Positions 1-13,816 of a stretch of 64,000 nt of DNA are shown piece after piece. A program made the position numbers and the translations under genes. This DNA is from Saccopteryx bilineata (taxonomy: Eukaryota > Chordata > Mammalia > Chiroptera > Emballonuridae). Numbering within the stretch: the stretch's first letter is position 1; each line of letters starts with the position of its first letter. The DNA lies in assembly GCF_036850765.1 (NCBI RefSeq), contig NC_089494.1, positions 234,688,779-234,752,778 on the forward strand, written 5' to 3'. The notes beneath the pieces were generated by a model. It saw nothing but the letters and a program-made list of their open reading frames with translations. It was not told the origin of the DNA and ran no database searches.

Positions 1-2174
1 AGGACAAGCTGCCGCAGAGCCACGCCCATTCCTGGGTTGTGTGGGGAGGCGGCGGGGCTCTCCAGTACATGCACCCTTAGGGATTTCCTGTTTCTCTAGC
101 CTTGTTCAGTGGACTTGTTGGATATTTTACGTTCCAGATTGAGACACTGCTTGTCATCAAGAGGCAGATGAGAGTGTCACCCCTTCTCTTATCTGGGTCA
201 ATGTGTGGGTCTGTGATTATAAAAAGCTGTCTTATTTGTGGGTGGTTTATGTTGTTGTGTGTGCTGTTCTGACTTCTCCATCAAAGGCATGATTAGCAGG
301 GAGGCTTTTCTTTCTTCACGGGGTGTTTCTGATGGTTGAGACTTTGTTAAAAAATAAAGGTGCATTATTTTCTCTCTCTCGTAAAGTCACAATGGCAATA
401 AAAAGCAGGTGCCCATCAAACTCCGCTGACTCATTCTGTTAAGGATAATACAGCAGCAAAGTGATATTATTTGGGTGTTTCTGCTTCTTATAATAAAATG
501 AGGATGAGTCTGCTGGAGCCAGTCATCGATCTATCTGTTTTATGTTCTAAAATGTATAAGTAGCTCTAAAAAGTAAAGTTGTAATAATTCAGATAACTTT
601 CATGATTGTATTGGTATTTTCCCCATATGTTTTAGGGGCTTAATGAGAACTATAATTCAGTTATATGCATTGCTACTGAAGTCAGCAGGGTTGACTGTCT
701 GGAAAGCATTTTTATGAAATAATTCAATAATGTTTCTCCCATCTACAAAATGGTTAAAACTTGCTTGTGCAATGGTACTATTTAGTGGCTCTCTGATGAC
801 CTCATAATTGTCTTTTAAAAAAATATTTTTAAAAAGATAGCATCATGGAACCAGAGCTGGAGGGAACTTGGAGAGATACCGGGCAGCCCGTTCCCGATAC
901 AGCCTGCAGCAGATGGTTCTCCGGCTCCCGCTCGGGATACCTCTCAGGACTGAGACCCGACCGCCATGTAGAACAGCCCGTTTCATTCTCAGACAGTCCT
1001 GTCTCTCAGCAAGTCTTCTGTCGCTAAGGAATCAATGACATCAAGGAAACGTTTTATTTTCTATACGTCTTTCTGGGCTGCATGTCACCCCGTATTGTAT
1101 TTGCATAGTTGATTTTTTTTTTTGAGGCGTTAGTATTGGACCTTCAATTTATTCAACTTGATAAAACCTTCCTGAATTCTGATTTTTTTTTTCCTTCTCA
1201 TCTGTGCATTTGTTTATCATGCCCTGTATGTCCTCATCCTGCCACTGGAATGCAGGCTGTCTGGCTCCAGAGCCCTCAGGAAGTTATGCACGTAACCGTA
1301 CAGGGGACCATCTTCGGGCACCGCAGAGCCTCGTGGGACTTGGCCCCTGGGATCTCTCGCTCGGCCCAGTGTCGCCTTGTTTTTTCCTCTCTGCATCCAC
1401 CGCATTCTCTGCCTCAGACCTTAGGCAGGCACGTGACTCAGCTCTCCATGACAGCCCCTGCTCACTGCCGGGTCTGCCTGCCTGAGTCTTTGGGTCTCAC
1501 GTCCACATTCCCAGAAGAAAATCTGATTAGCCTTGCTGGTCAGGTGCCCCCTGTTGACCCTGACAGCCAGGGCCAGGGAACTGGGCCAGGAAAAGGGAAG
1601 AAGAGGCAAGAGCCAAGGGTGTCCCAGGATAAGCTCCTTCAAAAGGACTTGGAGGCAGAGGGAGAGCCAAAGGACGGCCTCAGTTTGAGCCCCCTCTGTG
1701 GACATTTGTCATGTAGCCACAATGTTACGTAATCATGGAGTCAGTCTATCTTGGTTTTATAAGAACAGCGCCTAGCTGAAAGCCTTGTGGAAATCCAAAA
1801 TGCTAAGGATTTGGCCAATAATATTATTGTTTGCGTTTAGGTGATATGGAACATGTTTTAAAGGGGAACACTTCCTTTTCATCTCTGAGTATACATTCTG
1901 TGGATGAAAAGCACCACTTTCAAAACATTGAAGTCTTAATGTTAACTGAATGCTCAATACAAAAGGGAATTGTTCCTTTTAAATTCTCAATTGATTACTT
2001 ACAGAATTTTTTCATAAATCCTTTAGAAACCATAGTCCCCATTATATAAATCTGGGAACTCTGAAAACACATTGTAGACCACCATTTTTATAGATAGTAG
2101 TTTATAATGTACAACATCCCTCCATCATCCTTCTCTTATTAGAACACTGGGACCTTAGTTTCTTTTTTCTTTTT

Positions 2175-2815
2175 TTAATTTTTATTGAATTTATTGGGAT
2201 GACATTGGTTAATAAAATTATATGGTTTTACAATATGTGATCTATTCACTGTACTGTGTGTTCACCACCCCAAACCAAGTCTCCTTTCATCCTCATTTAC
2301 CCCCCTTCATCCTCTCCTACCTTCTCCCAGCCCCTTCCCGCTGGTAATCACCACGCTGTTGTCTGGGTCTATGAGTTTGTTTCTTTGTTTTTGCTTCATT
2401 CCTTCACCTTTTTCACCCAGCCTCCAATCCCCTTCTCTCTGACAGCTGTCAGTCTGCTCTCTGTATCTGTGAGTCTCTTCATATTTTGCTTGTTAGTTCT
2501 GTTCAATAGATTTCACATGTAAGTGAAACCATATGGTACTTGCCTTTCTCTGAGTGGCTATTTCACTTGGCATAATGCTCTCCAGGTCTATGCATGCTGT
2601 TGCAAAAAGTAAGATTTCCTTTGTTTTCTACATCCAAGTATTCCATTTGTAAATGTACCACAGCTTTTTTTTTTTTTTTTTATCTCAAGAAACCTCAGAC
2701 ACTAATTTGAAGAATAGATGCACCTCTCTGTTCATCGAAGCATTATTTACAGTTGCCAAGATCTGGAAGCACCCCCAGTGCCCATCAGTAGCTGAGTGGA
2801 TAAAGAAGCTGTGGA
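2175..2815 (-). mobile_element. L1 3' end with inverted 5' part (twin-priming type)
   Basis: 2175-2660 reads as the 3' end of an L1 in reverse (poly-T side near 2160, then the 3' UTR). 2684-2815 reads as the adjacent upstream L1 segment in forward orientation (ttcatcgaagcattattta, then gataaagaagctgtgg). Both arms end at the same L1 point, AAGCTGTGG, so the element is a 5'-truncated insertion with an inverted upstream segment. Confidence 0.65.
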
Positions 2816-5149
2816 CCTTACTTTCTTATCCTCAGCTTTTGGAATCCTCTCATTCATTGTGGTTCTACTATTAGTGTCAGTTCGCTTAGCTAGTCTGCAG
2901 CTCCTGACAGTTCCGTAGGTGTAAAGTTTTTATGTATATGCTATAGGTATGAATTCACTCAGAGCAGCTAGGTACTGCCTTTTCTTTGTTCTTTTTTTAA
3001 ATAATGCCCTACCCTCTCTTCTGGTTTAGTTTCTCTAACTAATGTTTGTTCTAACCTTTCCAGTCTTGAGATGATTATCCTTGTTAGATAAGAAAGTGGA
3101 GTAGGGGAAGTAGGTGTCGTGAAGTTCTCCTTTTATTTTATTATGTCTTAACATTGTATCATCTGTTGCAGGCAGCAGACCTATGCCATCAATCTCTTGT
3201 ATTCCAAATGGAAGGGATAACCACTTCAGTAGTGTCTAGCATTTTAGAACACCTTTCCTCCATTCAGATACACAGGTGTGTGTGTGTGTATCTGTTATTA
3301 TTCGCTATTGAACGTGTGAGTCAACTCCCAACCTTTCCCATGATCTTTTTATCTTCTTTTACTTTTCTTCAGTGACTTCCTGTGCAGCAGGAGTGGTCTC
3401 TTTGAACAAACCTCCCTTTTCTTCTTTGTCAAGACCTTTCACAATGAATGAGCATGTTGTTCTATTCTACATGATTTTCTAAACCTCTGCCCTTCTTGTG
3501 TCTTGACAACTTGTAATGTGTCCTCCTGAAGTCTAGATCGCATGTGTGGCTTAGCCTTGTATTCCCCTCTGTGACTGTCAAAAGCTCTTTGGTCCAGTTA
3601 TGTCTTCTACAGATACCATTATACCTTCATCACTTTTGCATTGATTAGCATCCAGTACCTACTAGCAATTCCTCATCTTGTTTCTTGAATGAATCTGATG
3701 CCAAGACAAATTAATGACGCCTTTAGCTAATTGAGACTTCAAGCAGATGCCTGGTAGATGCTTGGTAGTTGAAATCCCTCCTTACTAGTGGAATCTGTTT
3801 CTATGCCAATTTTTAATTCCATGTGGGGGAACAAACCATGTATTACTTTTATCTCACTAAGTGATCTGTGGGATATTCCCAAGGCGATATCGTCAATTTC
3901 CTTTCATCTTTCATTGTTCTTCTTCCTTTACCTGTTAAGCATGACTTGGCATTAATATATGTTTTCATTACTATTTTCAGCCACTCAGCGTGCCCAAGAT
4001 GATTATTTTTCTGGGTTACCATCCTGAGGCTGGCAGCCAAGGAAATTTGAATGCGTACTTTGTGTGAGGTGCAGTACTAGGCGTGCCATCGGTTTCCGTG
4101 TGAGACCGCTTAAGGCAGCCTTTCCTATGAATGTCAGGAACATGTTTCAGTGTCCACCGCTTAGAATTCATAGTACAACTTGTGGAGCCCGCTGCAACTC
4201 AGCAGGAGTTTGGGAAAGCCATTATCATTTCCTGTTTTAGATAAGAAATGTTGTTGATGTGTTTTCATACGTGTTTATTTTTACATTATCAGTTCACATA
4301 AAGCTCTTTAAAGAAAAATATTATTTACCATTCAGGGTAATGACAGGTCTTGATAGGAAAACATATAGCAGATATAGGCTAGGGACAAGACTGTAAAGTT
4401 CTGGGAATTTCTGGATATCCGATGTTAGAATAGAAGATTAAGTAAACATTTATTGCATGCAAGGATCTTCCCTAAAGTGTTATGTTTCTTGCCCATACTA
4501 GGGTAACATACATGACAGATACTTACATGTACCCTTATGCTTGCCCTGTCCTCTGTATATGTTAGGTACATCTGTAACATCTATTATTATTATCCTCAGT
4601 TGCTATATATCTAAGTGTATAGATCAAGAGATTAATATTGGAGTGGTAAAGGACCGCTATCTATATTCAAAGCTTTTGTAGGTGACACTTCAAGAAAGAA
4701 TGGTCAGGGAGGGTGCTTTGACATCTAACATCTTAGTAGCATCTTGCAAGGCCATGAGGATAGGAAAGGGTTGTGGTTGGAAAACTGTATTCAAGTAGAA
4801 TCAGGCCAACAGAGGAGACATAGAGGAAGAGGTCTGGTCAAGCTTAAAGATTGAGTGAATGAATGCATCCGTCCATCAGTGTTAAAGCTTTAGAGCTGGC
4901 TGGGCTTTATTGATTGTCAAATACTGTCCCTGACTCTGCTACTCACTGGCTTTCTAACCACGACCAATTCTCCACTTGAGAAGCAAAATTTCCTCATCTT
5001 CATCATTTTGGGAATAATTCTCTATTTAAAGAAAAAAAATGAGCCCATGAGTAAGATGAAAAACAACCAATTTTTGAGGCAGATAACCATATTTTTCATC
5101 ATTAGAGTAAATGGATATTCTTTGTTACAATGTTTGGTATCACTTAAAT

Positions 5150-5718
5150 CAGTGGTTCTCAAAGTGTGCGCCAGGGCGCACTGGTGTGCCCTAGAAGGTT
5201 TCCAGGTACGCCCGATGGTATTCCAGAGAAATGTGTGCCTGTTGGGGACCAGAAAACCAACAGGGTTTTTGGAGTTTAGATTTTTGGGGACAGAGGTGTG
5301 GGGAATTGGCTGTAAGCTGAGAGTCTGCTTGACCCCCCCACCTCACTTGCCTGATTAGGTTGCAAAAGGCTGTTAAGCTGTGGTGCTGGATTGTTTACAC
5401 TACCCCCATGTTCCCCAGAAAGACTGGAGGCAAGTTTCTTCTATCCTTTGTTTGGTGTCAAGTTAAGATGATATGTATGGTGGGGGTTTTCTGCACTCAA
5501 CACAATTAAGAGAAGAAAGAGAGGAATTCTTCAATGTATTGGTGAGGAAATGAGAGTTCGCCTTTCAAATATATGCCCAAACATTGAAGAAGTTGCTAGG
5601 ACATGTCAGGCTTATGTTTCTCATAAACACAAGAATGAAAAAACTTAACACATTCATGCCAGGACCTGCCAAATTTACTAAATCTTACTAAGAATGTGTG
5701 TGTGTGTGTATGTATGTA

Positions 5719-5751
<33 letters not shown>

Positions 5752-6040
5752 ATAGAACTTTTTTGTCATTTTTTTATTTTTTAACCCCTCTTTTTTATGA
5801 ATTCTAAAAAGCATAACAAAAAATGTAACATAAAAATGTTTTTTAATGCCAGAATAAATTTAATTTTGTTGTATTTATTTTGTTTAATTACCATAAAAGC
5901 ACGCTTGGACTTTATATTTTTTTCTTTAATATTTGACTTAATTATTATAAGATATTTCTCAGCAATTTGTATATAGTGCGCCTACAATTATTTGTAGGAT
6001 TTTAAATGTGCTCCGACTTCAAAAAGTTTGAGAACTACTG
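5150..6040 (+). mobile_element. hAT DNA transposon copy with transposase C-terminal relic
   Basis: The ends are CAGTGGTTCTCAAAGTGTGC and AAAAAGTTTGAGAACTACTG, an imperfect inverted pair typical of hAT elements. They are flanked by ACTTAAAT / ACTTAGAT (8-bp target duplication, one mismatch). At about 5470-5648 one frame reads GFSALNTIK, then EEMRVRLSNICPNIEE and a TAA stop. This matches the dimerisation (hATC) C-terminus of hAT transposases of the ZBED/Charlie type. The rest of the transposase is missing, so it is an internally deleted copy. A TG/TA microsatellite lies inside. Confidence 0.82.
5695..5750. repeat. TG/TA microsatellite
   Basis: Alternating TG, TATG and TA dinucleotides inside the hAT copy. 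Confidence 0.9.
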
Positions 6041-8094
6041 ACTTAGATGATGTAACTTAGGTGTGTCACAATTGCATGAGCAAGAGGAGAAAGAAGAGGA
6101 CCCTAGAAATGTAGAAAGCTTTTTGGCTATTGTGCAACCCGTAGTTATCTCAGAACTTGCTGCACTCAGGGCTGGGTCAGGGCAGCTGTTTACATCAAAG
6201 GAGAGCTGATCTAGCAAGTAGGGCGTGTTAGGAAAAGTTCCAGGCAGCCTAGTGATTTGAGGGGGGCAGGATAGTTGTAGTTGCATTGTGGTTCTTGGTC
6301 ATCACTCCCTGCAGATCAGAAAAGCCAGCTACAGGGGTACAGGTAACAGGTTTCAGCTCTGAAGAAGAACGTCCAGATACAGTGTCAGTGCCCAGCTACA
6401 CCATTAGATCGACATTGGTTCAGGACTTGGCCTCCACTAAAATTCCACAATAGGGAAGCCGAGCAGGTGGAGTGGTTCTCAGAACCATGTGAGCAGCTTT
6501 ACAGGAAGATTGGGGATGACCCAAGGCAGCGTGGCTAACAGACAGTCACTTCAGGAGGCCAGACAATCAGCCTTAATCTGTGCCCAGCCTTTTCATATGT
6601 CCAGACTACAAATTGACTGTGATTAGTCTAGCATGGGCCATGTGCCCAGCTTTAAGTCAAAAAGGGGAATGGAGCAATCCCACAAGATTGACTGCCTACA
6701 GTTAGAGAATGGGGAGTTTTCCAAAGAAAATCAAAGCACCGTTTTCAGGAGAAACAGACTCAGTTGGAATGAGCACAGAGGTCCCCTGCATAGAGCCTGA
6801 ATCAGTATATTCTGTACAGGGAGATGCAATTGAAAAGCTCATTTCCCCTCTGGCTATTGCAGTCATGGCCTAGAAATTTGAAACATGTTGCTGAATAGTT
6901 TCTATTTAATTTCCATGCCTTTAGAAGTATTTGATTTCTTCAGTGCCATATTTGAAAATGTACTATGTAAGTAAGACTTGACCTTTAAAGCATGCAGTTC
7001 ATTATTTCAGAGTGGTGATTCCTTTTCATATCTCGATCTGAATTGCTGCTGTTGGGCTCACAGTCATACCTGTGAAATGACCATTCTTGCTTCAGCAATG
7101 CAGAACATGGGATTTCAGGTCTCTTTTGTAGCTCCCATAACTGCTTCTGTATTTCTAATTAAACTATTTGTACACACACACATACACACATACACACAAT
7201 CTATATAAAGATGTCACTAAAAACAAAATAAAATACAAATGTCTAAAATATTTAGCCAAAGATTGTTTTGTTCCATAAACTTGAGCCCCCTTAAAAAATT
7301 AGATGAGGACTTTAAATTTATTATTTTTTCCCTTGGGAACAAAATAAAAAATACTTAAACCTTTAGAAAGGACCATTGGGTAATATTCATGGTTTTCTAC
7401 TAAGGAGCACCTACCTTTAATCACACCTAAATTCTGTATTTGTATCTTTTAAGTCTCTAGTTTGTTTTCCAGGTAATACTCTTTTATTAGCTTCTATGTT
7501 GCAAACATGGGGTTTGTCTAATGGCCTCGTTCTAGGTTAAGAAATGTGAGTAATTAATAAGGTCTCTTTAATGTCTAGTATAGGAAGCTATTGAGTAAAA
7601 AGGATATAAAATTGAATTTTTTTGAATATGTTTGGGAGTTAATATAATATTCTGACTCCAATTACAACCTTCTTTATAATTGCAATAAAGTTGAGTCTGC
7701 AAAAATGTAATGGTTCTATAACCATGTTACCAGGCAACAGAATGATTTTGTATCTTATTCTCTCCTCCCTCCTACCCACCCACCCATGCTTTTCTGTTGC
7801 ATAACCTCTATACAGATGACAATTTTGGGAAAAACATGTGCTTTTTAAATGTTCGTTTATATAGTTGTAGAGTAAACGCCATTATTTTACTCTCTAGATT
7901 CATTCACTGGTCACAGCTTTAATTAAACAGTATCCAATTGTTTAAAATGTTAATACCTACATTTAGTGTTTTCCAGACATTTTTCTCCCACCTGAAAAGA
8001 TTTTGAAGGGGAGACAACCTTTATAATCTCTTGGGAGAACAGGGTGACTGGAACTGTTTGAGTGACAAGTATTGTACTACATTGCTAACATAAT

Positions 8095-8230
8095 GTCGTT
8101 AAATCCTCAATTAACCTATTTTGTGCATGAGAAAGGTGAGGCTCAGAACATAAAATAATTTGCCCAGTGTTATGTACGTGCCATAATCCAAATGAATACA
8201 GATCTGATGACAAGGCCTATTCCTTTACCC
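8095..8230 (-). repeat. MIR-like relic
   Basis: The core text resembles a reversed MIR (aaaggtgaggctcagaac, tttgcccagtg). Degenerate. Confidence 0.4.
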
Positions 8231-8749
8231 CCTAGCCTGCCTTTCCAATTTCAACAATAGAAGTAATAGCTAGAACATCTGTAACGTGCATGAGGGGTTA
8301 GGCGCAGTCCCAAGTGCTTTTACCCATGCATCCTCTCATTTAACCTTCTTCAAAACTTGTGACAGAAGGTAGGAGGCTACAGATATATACTCTGTCTAAG
8401 GTTACTGTAACTCATAACTGATGTGCTCCCAGTCCCGACTCTAATGCCTTCATTGATTATACCCTGTGTTCTCAAAAGTGTTCATTATCATGTTCTAATG
8501 AGAAAAAGATGCATGATATCTAAGGATAGGGTTATTTTCACTATAAAGACAGTTCCATAAATTTTTGATCATTTGTTATAATTAAAATTCTGAGTTTCTT
8601 TTAAGTCTTGGGCTTTTGCTTAGAGTGGCACCAGGCAGTGGGTAATGTGACATCCTACCACAGTGCAGTGATGAGGGACATAGAGAGGCTGTAATGGTCA
8701 GACCAGTTCCACCCACAAAAAGAATGTCATGTATCCATCCATTTCTTTT

Positions 8750-9110
8750 CATCTCTCTCCCCACACTCTTCCCTGGGGCCCATCACCTTTTACCTGAATG
8801 ATCCCAGTAGCCTCAAAATGATCTTCCAGCGTAAAACTTCTTGGTGGATTCCTATCGCATAAAGAATATGAATTCAAGTTTCTTACTGTTTGTCCCAGTC
8901 TGGTCCTGCCAGAATTTGTCTGATGCTCCTGTTCACTGTTGCTGCTCCCCATGTCCCTGGACATGCCAAGCTCACTCTTGCCTCCAGGGCCTTGCTCCTG
9001 CTCTTCCCCAGTTAGTTCTCACTGTCCTACATCTCTCCTTATCGAAGTCCTCATTGAGGTCTCAGCTGGAGCCTCCTTGAGAGACGCTTCCCTTACCACT
9101 CAGTATAAAA
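8750..9110 (+). repeat. L2-like LINE 3' relic
   Basis: The sequence carries text typical of the L2 3' region, such as cctcattgaggtctcagctg followed by gagacgcttccctta. Ends are not defined. Confidence 0.4.
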
Positions 9111-9139
9111 CAACGCCAACAGTACTGAGAACAGCTATG

Positions 9140-9300
9140 CAATGAGTACAGTTAACATTGATGGAGCTCTTAATACGCGCTAGGCTTTGTTCTCTACGTT
9201 TGTTAACTCACCACGTCCTCCAACCCTCTTTGCGGTAGGTACTGTTATCAACTCCACATACAGGTGATCAAACGGAAGCACAGGGCATATTGCCAATCAT
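9140..9300 (-). repeat. MIR-like relic
   Basis: Reversed MIR pattern: gagctcttaatacgcgctag, ggtactgttatcaactccac, gaagcacagggcatattgcc. Degenerate. Confidence 0.45.
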
Positions 9301-11744
9301 TCTGTCAATCTCTTGTTTTGGTTTCTTTATCACGCTTCCCATGATCTGTAATTATTCTGTTCTCTAGAAAATATCTTGTGCTCCAGAAAATCTCTTAAGT
9401 CCCCAAGAAGAAGGGACCTTATATCTTATTTTCTTCAGTTTCTGCAGATTTTTAAACAATGGCTGCCACATTGTAGGCACTTATGTTCAACTTATGTTGA
9501 GCATATGTGTTGAATGAATGAATGAAGGAATGAGCTAATGAACAATAATCTTACCGATTGGGTGATGATATCTTTAACGAGAAATGGAAAACTTCAGAGA
9601 TGATAATTCTGTTGTAATTGTATGAAAGGACTGCAAGCCTTTCACTAAATATAACTGTTGAGCATTTTTCTTCCCTGTTACATTATTCCGTGTGCATGTA
9701 CGCATGTGATCATGAACCTAGGCAGAGGGAGAAAGGAAGACGATGTCAGCATATTAAAGTAACCCCAGTAGTCAGTGGTCACTCAGTGAGTACCAGGTCC
9801 AGTAGCTGCTGGCAGCAGAGATAGAGTCACTACTTACCTTTTCAAGTATGGAAATTTAGCTCTGATCACAGAGCAGCCTTTGACCTCGTGACTGAGTTCT
9901 GGCTGCAGTTTATGTCAGGCAGCTGTTGTGAAATGTCTGGCTCAGGTAGAGAAATTTTTTTATTTTGTTATTCCATTTTTCCTCTTTTTCTAGATAAATG
10001 AGATGTTGACTTTTTTTCTTCCTGGTGTCTGGCAGCTACTAATTTCACAGGACTTTGGAGCTGAAAAAAAAACAAAAACAACAACACATGAGATTATTAG
10101 CCTACTTCCCTCACTTTATAAGGGAAGAAAATAATCCCCCCCAGGGATTAAGTGGTTTGCTAGGGGTCACATGAGTAGTCAGCGGAAGAACCCGAGCTTG
10201 CCGAACAACCACTAAGGGTTTAATGATCAAACAATGTTAGGGAAAGATGAACACATGTTCCCTTCAGCACTGCGATCGGGAGGCTGACCCGTCATCATTC
10301 TCTGCTTTCTCAACAAGAAAATTATTGCTGGGATCTGAAATGATCACCAACAGTAGGTTGCTTTTAAGTCTGTATTTAGTAATACAAAGTAATATCTTGT
10401 AGCACATTCAGTATCTAGAACCTTTTGCTTGACTTAAGGGCAAAGAAGGCTCTGAAGGGGCCCCACCCTCCGGGAAGACTCCGTGAGAACCGGTGATAGA
10501 CCTGTCGCCTCACTCCCCTCCACGGTGCCATCTGTCAGGAGAAGACACAAAAGCAGGCTTGGTTCTTACTAAGTCTTTAGGAGGCAAGACAGGTGGATTA
10601 AGAGCTACTAGTGAACTTTAATGGTTTATGTAAACAAGCCCTCAAAATTATTAAACAACTCCCAGGAGGTGTGGCTCCCCTCCATGAAGCAAAGGACAGA
10701 CTGTGTGTAGAAAGGAATGGCAACTGTGCCATTTTAGTTTTACTTCTTTGGGGCAGAGGGTGGGGGGATTCTTCCCCCCGTTACCTTTACCACGACTGTG
10801 CATCAATATCTCAGTGACATCATTGCCCAGGTGTAAACACAGAGCTCTTTATATGGACATCATAGCCATTGAAGGTGGCAATTTGAAGAGGAAATTAAAA
10901 AAAAAAAAAAAGCACAAAACCAGAGTTGACTGGTACATGTTGAGTAGCTGTCAGATTGAGTGTAGGAAATGTGTTTTCATCTCTAACCCAGAAGAAATAT
11001 GAGATCAAAATTGCTGCCTCCCTCCCTCAAAGTGTTGGTTCGTTCATCTGAATAGAAGAGCCTTGTTTCTCGTCTACACAGAGGCAGTCTGGATTTGATA
11101 AGTTACCATACGTCCAGACTTAACCTGCCTGTTTCTACAAGGTAAGGTGAGAGTTCACGGCAGATTCTAATTGTAATAGTTACAAACTCTCACATTCCAC
11201 ATTAGCGAGAATGCCAGTCTTCTTCCCAGATGTCTTCATGCACTATCCCTGAGGATTCCTGAGGCTGGGTGCCTGCACTCAGGTACTCCTGAGAATGTCT
11301 GAGGTGGCTGTGCCTGGCTCACTGCTACCTGCTAGGAGGAAACAGAGAACTGGGTGCATACACAAGGTGGTTCCTGCCACCTCTGGCCTCCGGACACCCT
11401 GGGAGCGGGCCTCAGGTGCCTGTGGCCCTGCTGTGTGTCACTGCTGGTGACAGGGCCTCTGTGGCCAACCTCTCTGGAAACAGGGCGAAGGGAAGGCGTC
11501 TCTCATTGTCCGAGCGCCTCGCCTCCTTGCTCTGAGTGCAGTTCTCCCTCGTTCAGTGTCACCCCTGCTCAGGGCATCCCGCTGCCCCCGCCCCAAGCGG
11601 TGGCCTCCATACATTCAGATCACATGCATGGCTTTCCCCAAGGCTTTCCAGTGTTCCTGAGGGAGGAAAGCCCACGGCACCAGCAGTATTCTGTGCCTGG
11701 AACCATTCCGTGTCTCTCCTGTTCCTACTCCATTGTTTAATTTT

Positions 11745-12030
11745 ATTTTTCAATTACTGTTTATAATAAATATTAATTTTTTATTAGTTTCAGGTATACA
11801 GCATAGTTGTTGGGCGATCATATACTATACAAAGTGTTCCCCTCAATATTTCAGGGAGCCCCCTGGCACCATGCATAGTTATTACAGTATTATTGACTAG
11901 ATCCCTTGTGTTGGTACTTTACATGCCCAGGACTGTTGTGTAACGATCAATTTATAGTTTTCAGTCCCTTCACCATGCTCACCCCCCCAATCCTTCTTCC
12001 CTCTGAACCATCAGTCTGTTCTCTGTTTCT
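11745..12030 (-). mobile_element. L1 3' UTR fragment
   Basis: Reversed L1 3' UTR text (ttagtttcaggtatacagca, ggcaccatgcatagttatta, ccatcagtctgttctctgtt). It directly abuts a second L1 of another subfamily at about 12031. Confidence 0.65.
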
Positions 12031-12367
12031 TTTTATTTTGCGTTCATTGGGGTGACATTGGTTACTAAAATGATACAGGTTTCAAGAGTGCAGTTCTTTA
12101 ATACATCATCTCTCGACTGCAGTGTGAGTTCACTACCCCGAGCCAAGTCTCTTTCCATCACCATCTATCCCCCATTTACTCTCTTCTTCCTCCCCCATCC
12201 CTTTCCCTCTAATAATGAGTCTATATCTCTTTGTTTGTTTTGCTCTTGAAATGTCACATATAAGTGAAATCATGTGGCATTTGTCTTTCTCTATCTGACT
12301 TATTTCTCTTAGCATAATACATAAGAGCCTCTAGGTCCATCCATGTTGTTGCAAATGGTAAGATTTC

Positions 12368-12754
12368 TTTTTCTTTTCTCTTTCTCTCTCTTTTTTTTTT
12401 ATATTTTTCCAAAGTGAGAAGCAGGGGAGAGGCAGACAGATGGATTCCCACATGTGCCCAACTGGGATCCACCCAGCATGCCCACCAGGGGGCGATGCTC
12501 ATCTGGGCTGTTGCTCCACTGCAACCGTAGCCATTCTAGCACCTGAGGTGGAGAGGAGCCGTCCTCTGTGCCCGGGCCAACTTTGCTCCCATGGAGCCTT
12601 GGCTGCGGGAGGGGAAGAGAAAGATAGAGAGGAAGGAGATGAGGAAGGGTGGAGAAGCAGATGGGTGCTTCTCCTGTGTACCCGTGCTGGGAATAGAACC
12701 CAAGACTTCCACATGCCAAGCCAACACTCTACCACTGAGCCAACTGGCCAGGGA
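12368..12754 (-). mobile_element. tRNA-derived bat SINE (Rhin-1-like), antisense
   Basis: Reversed head ctgagccaactggccaggg, B-box region gggaatagaacccaag and internal ccaccagggggcgatgctc match the other copies of this family. Target duplication AAGATTTC on both sides, inside an L1. Confidence 0.85.
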
Positions 12755-13500
12755 AAGATTTCATTTTTTATGGTTGACTAATATTCCATTATATAAATGT
12801 ACTAGAGCTTTTTTATTTACTCATCTACTGATGGACACTTGGGCTGCATCTATATCTAGGCTATTGTAAATGATGCTGCAATGAACTTAGGGGTGAATAT
12901 GGTCTTTGGAATTATTGTTTTTGGTTTGTTTGTTTTTTTGGATATATATCTAGAAGTGGAATTTCCGGGCATAAGACAGTTCCATTTTGAACTTTTTGAG
13001 GAACCTCCATTCTGTTTTCCACAGTGGCTGCACCAGTCTGCATTCCCACCAGCAGTGCAGGAGTGTTTCTTTTCTCCACATCCTCGCCAGCACTTGTTGT
13101 TTGTTGATTTATTGTGATAGCCATTCTGACAGGTGTAGTGATATCTCATTGTGGTTTTAATTTGCATTTCTATGCTGATTAGTGATGTCAAGCATCTTTT
13201 CATATGCCTATTGGCTATCTGTCCTCTTTGGAGAAAGATCTTTTCAGGTCCTCTGCCCATTTTTCAATTGGTGGATCGTTTGTCTTTTCGGTGTTGAGTT
13301 GTATGAGCTCTTGATAAATTTTGGTCACTAACCCCTTATTAGATATGTCATTGGTGAATATTTTCCCATTTAGTAGGTTGTCTTTTTATTTTGTTAATGG
13401 TTTCATTTGCCATGCAAAAACTTTTTAGTTTTATATAGTCCCATTTGTTTGTTTTTTCTTTTGTTCCACTTGCATCAGGAGGTATATCCAAAAAATATTG

Positions 13501-13800
13501 CTGGCTCTGGCCGTGTAGCTCTGTGGATAAAGCATCCACCTGGCGCTCACAAGGTCACAGGTTTGAGCCTCGGTCAAGACACATTAAGAACCAATCAATG
13601 AGTGCACTACTAAATGGAACTACGAAGTGAAACGAGTCAGTGCTTCTCTTTCTCTCTTTTTCTCTTCCTCACTCTCTCTCTCTCCCCCCTCCCTTCCTTC
13701 TCTCCCTCTCTCTCCGTCTTTCCTTCTCCCTCTCTCCCCCCCCTTCCTCTCTTGCTCAAATCAATGGGAAAATATTAAAAATAAGAAAGAAAAAGGAAAA
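13501..13800 (+). mobile_element. tRNA-derived SINE with CT-rich tail
   Basis: tRNA-like head ggctctggccgtgtagctct...caggtttgagcctcggtcaa, then aaccaatcaatgagtgcact, then a long CT-rich tract (13640-13755) and an A-rich end. It is inserted in an L1 and adjoins a second SINE at 13817. Confidence 0.7.
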
Positions 13801-13816
13801 CATGTTGCTGAGAGAG

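Noticed and set aside
1..110. GC-rich start of the window as a possible ATP8A1 promoter or first exon
   Set aside because: No initiator codon with the expected N-terminal sequence and no donor in the phase needed by exon 2. Few CpGs beyond the first 60 bases.
845..1027. 60-aa open frame in a GC-rich patch
   Set aside because: No recognised family. It looks like a decayed old repeat with a chance frame, and I could not place the repeat.
1109..1732. 207-aa open frame
   Set aside because: Low similarity to anything known, starts in a T-run, with other open frames overlapping on both strands. A GC-rich patch is the simpler explanation.
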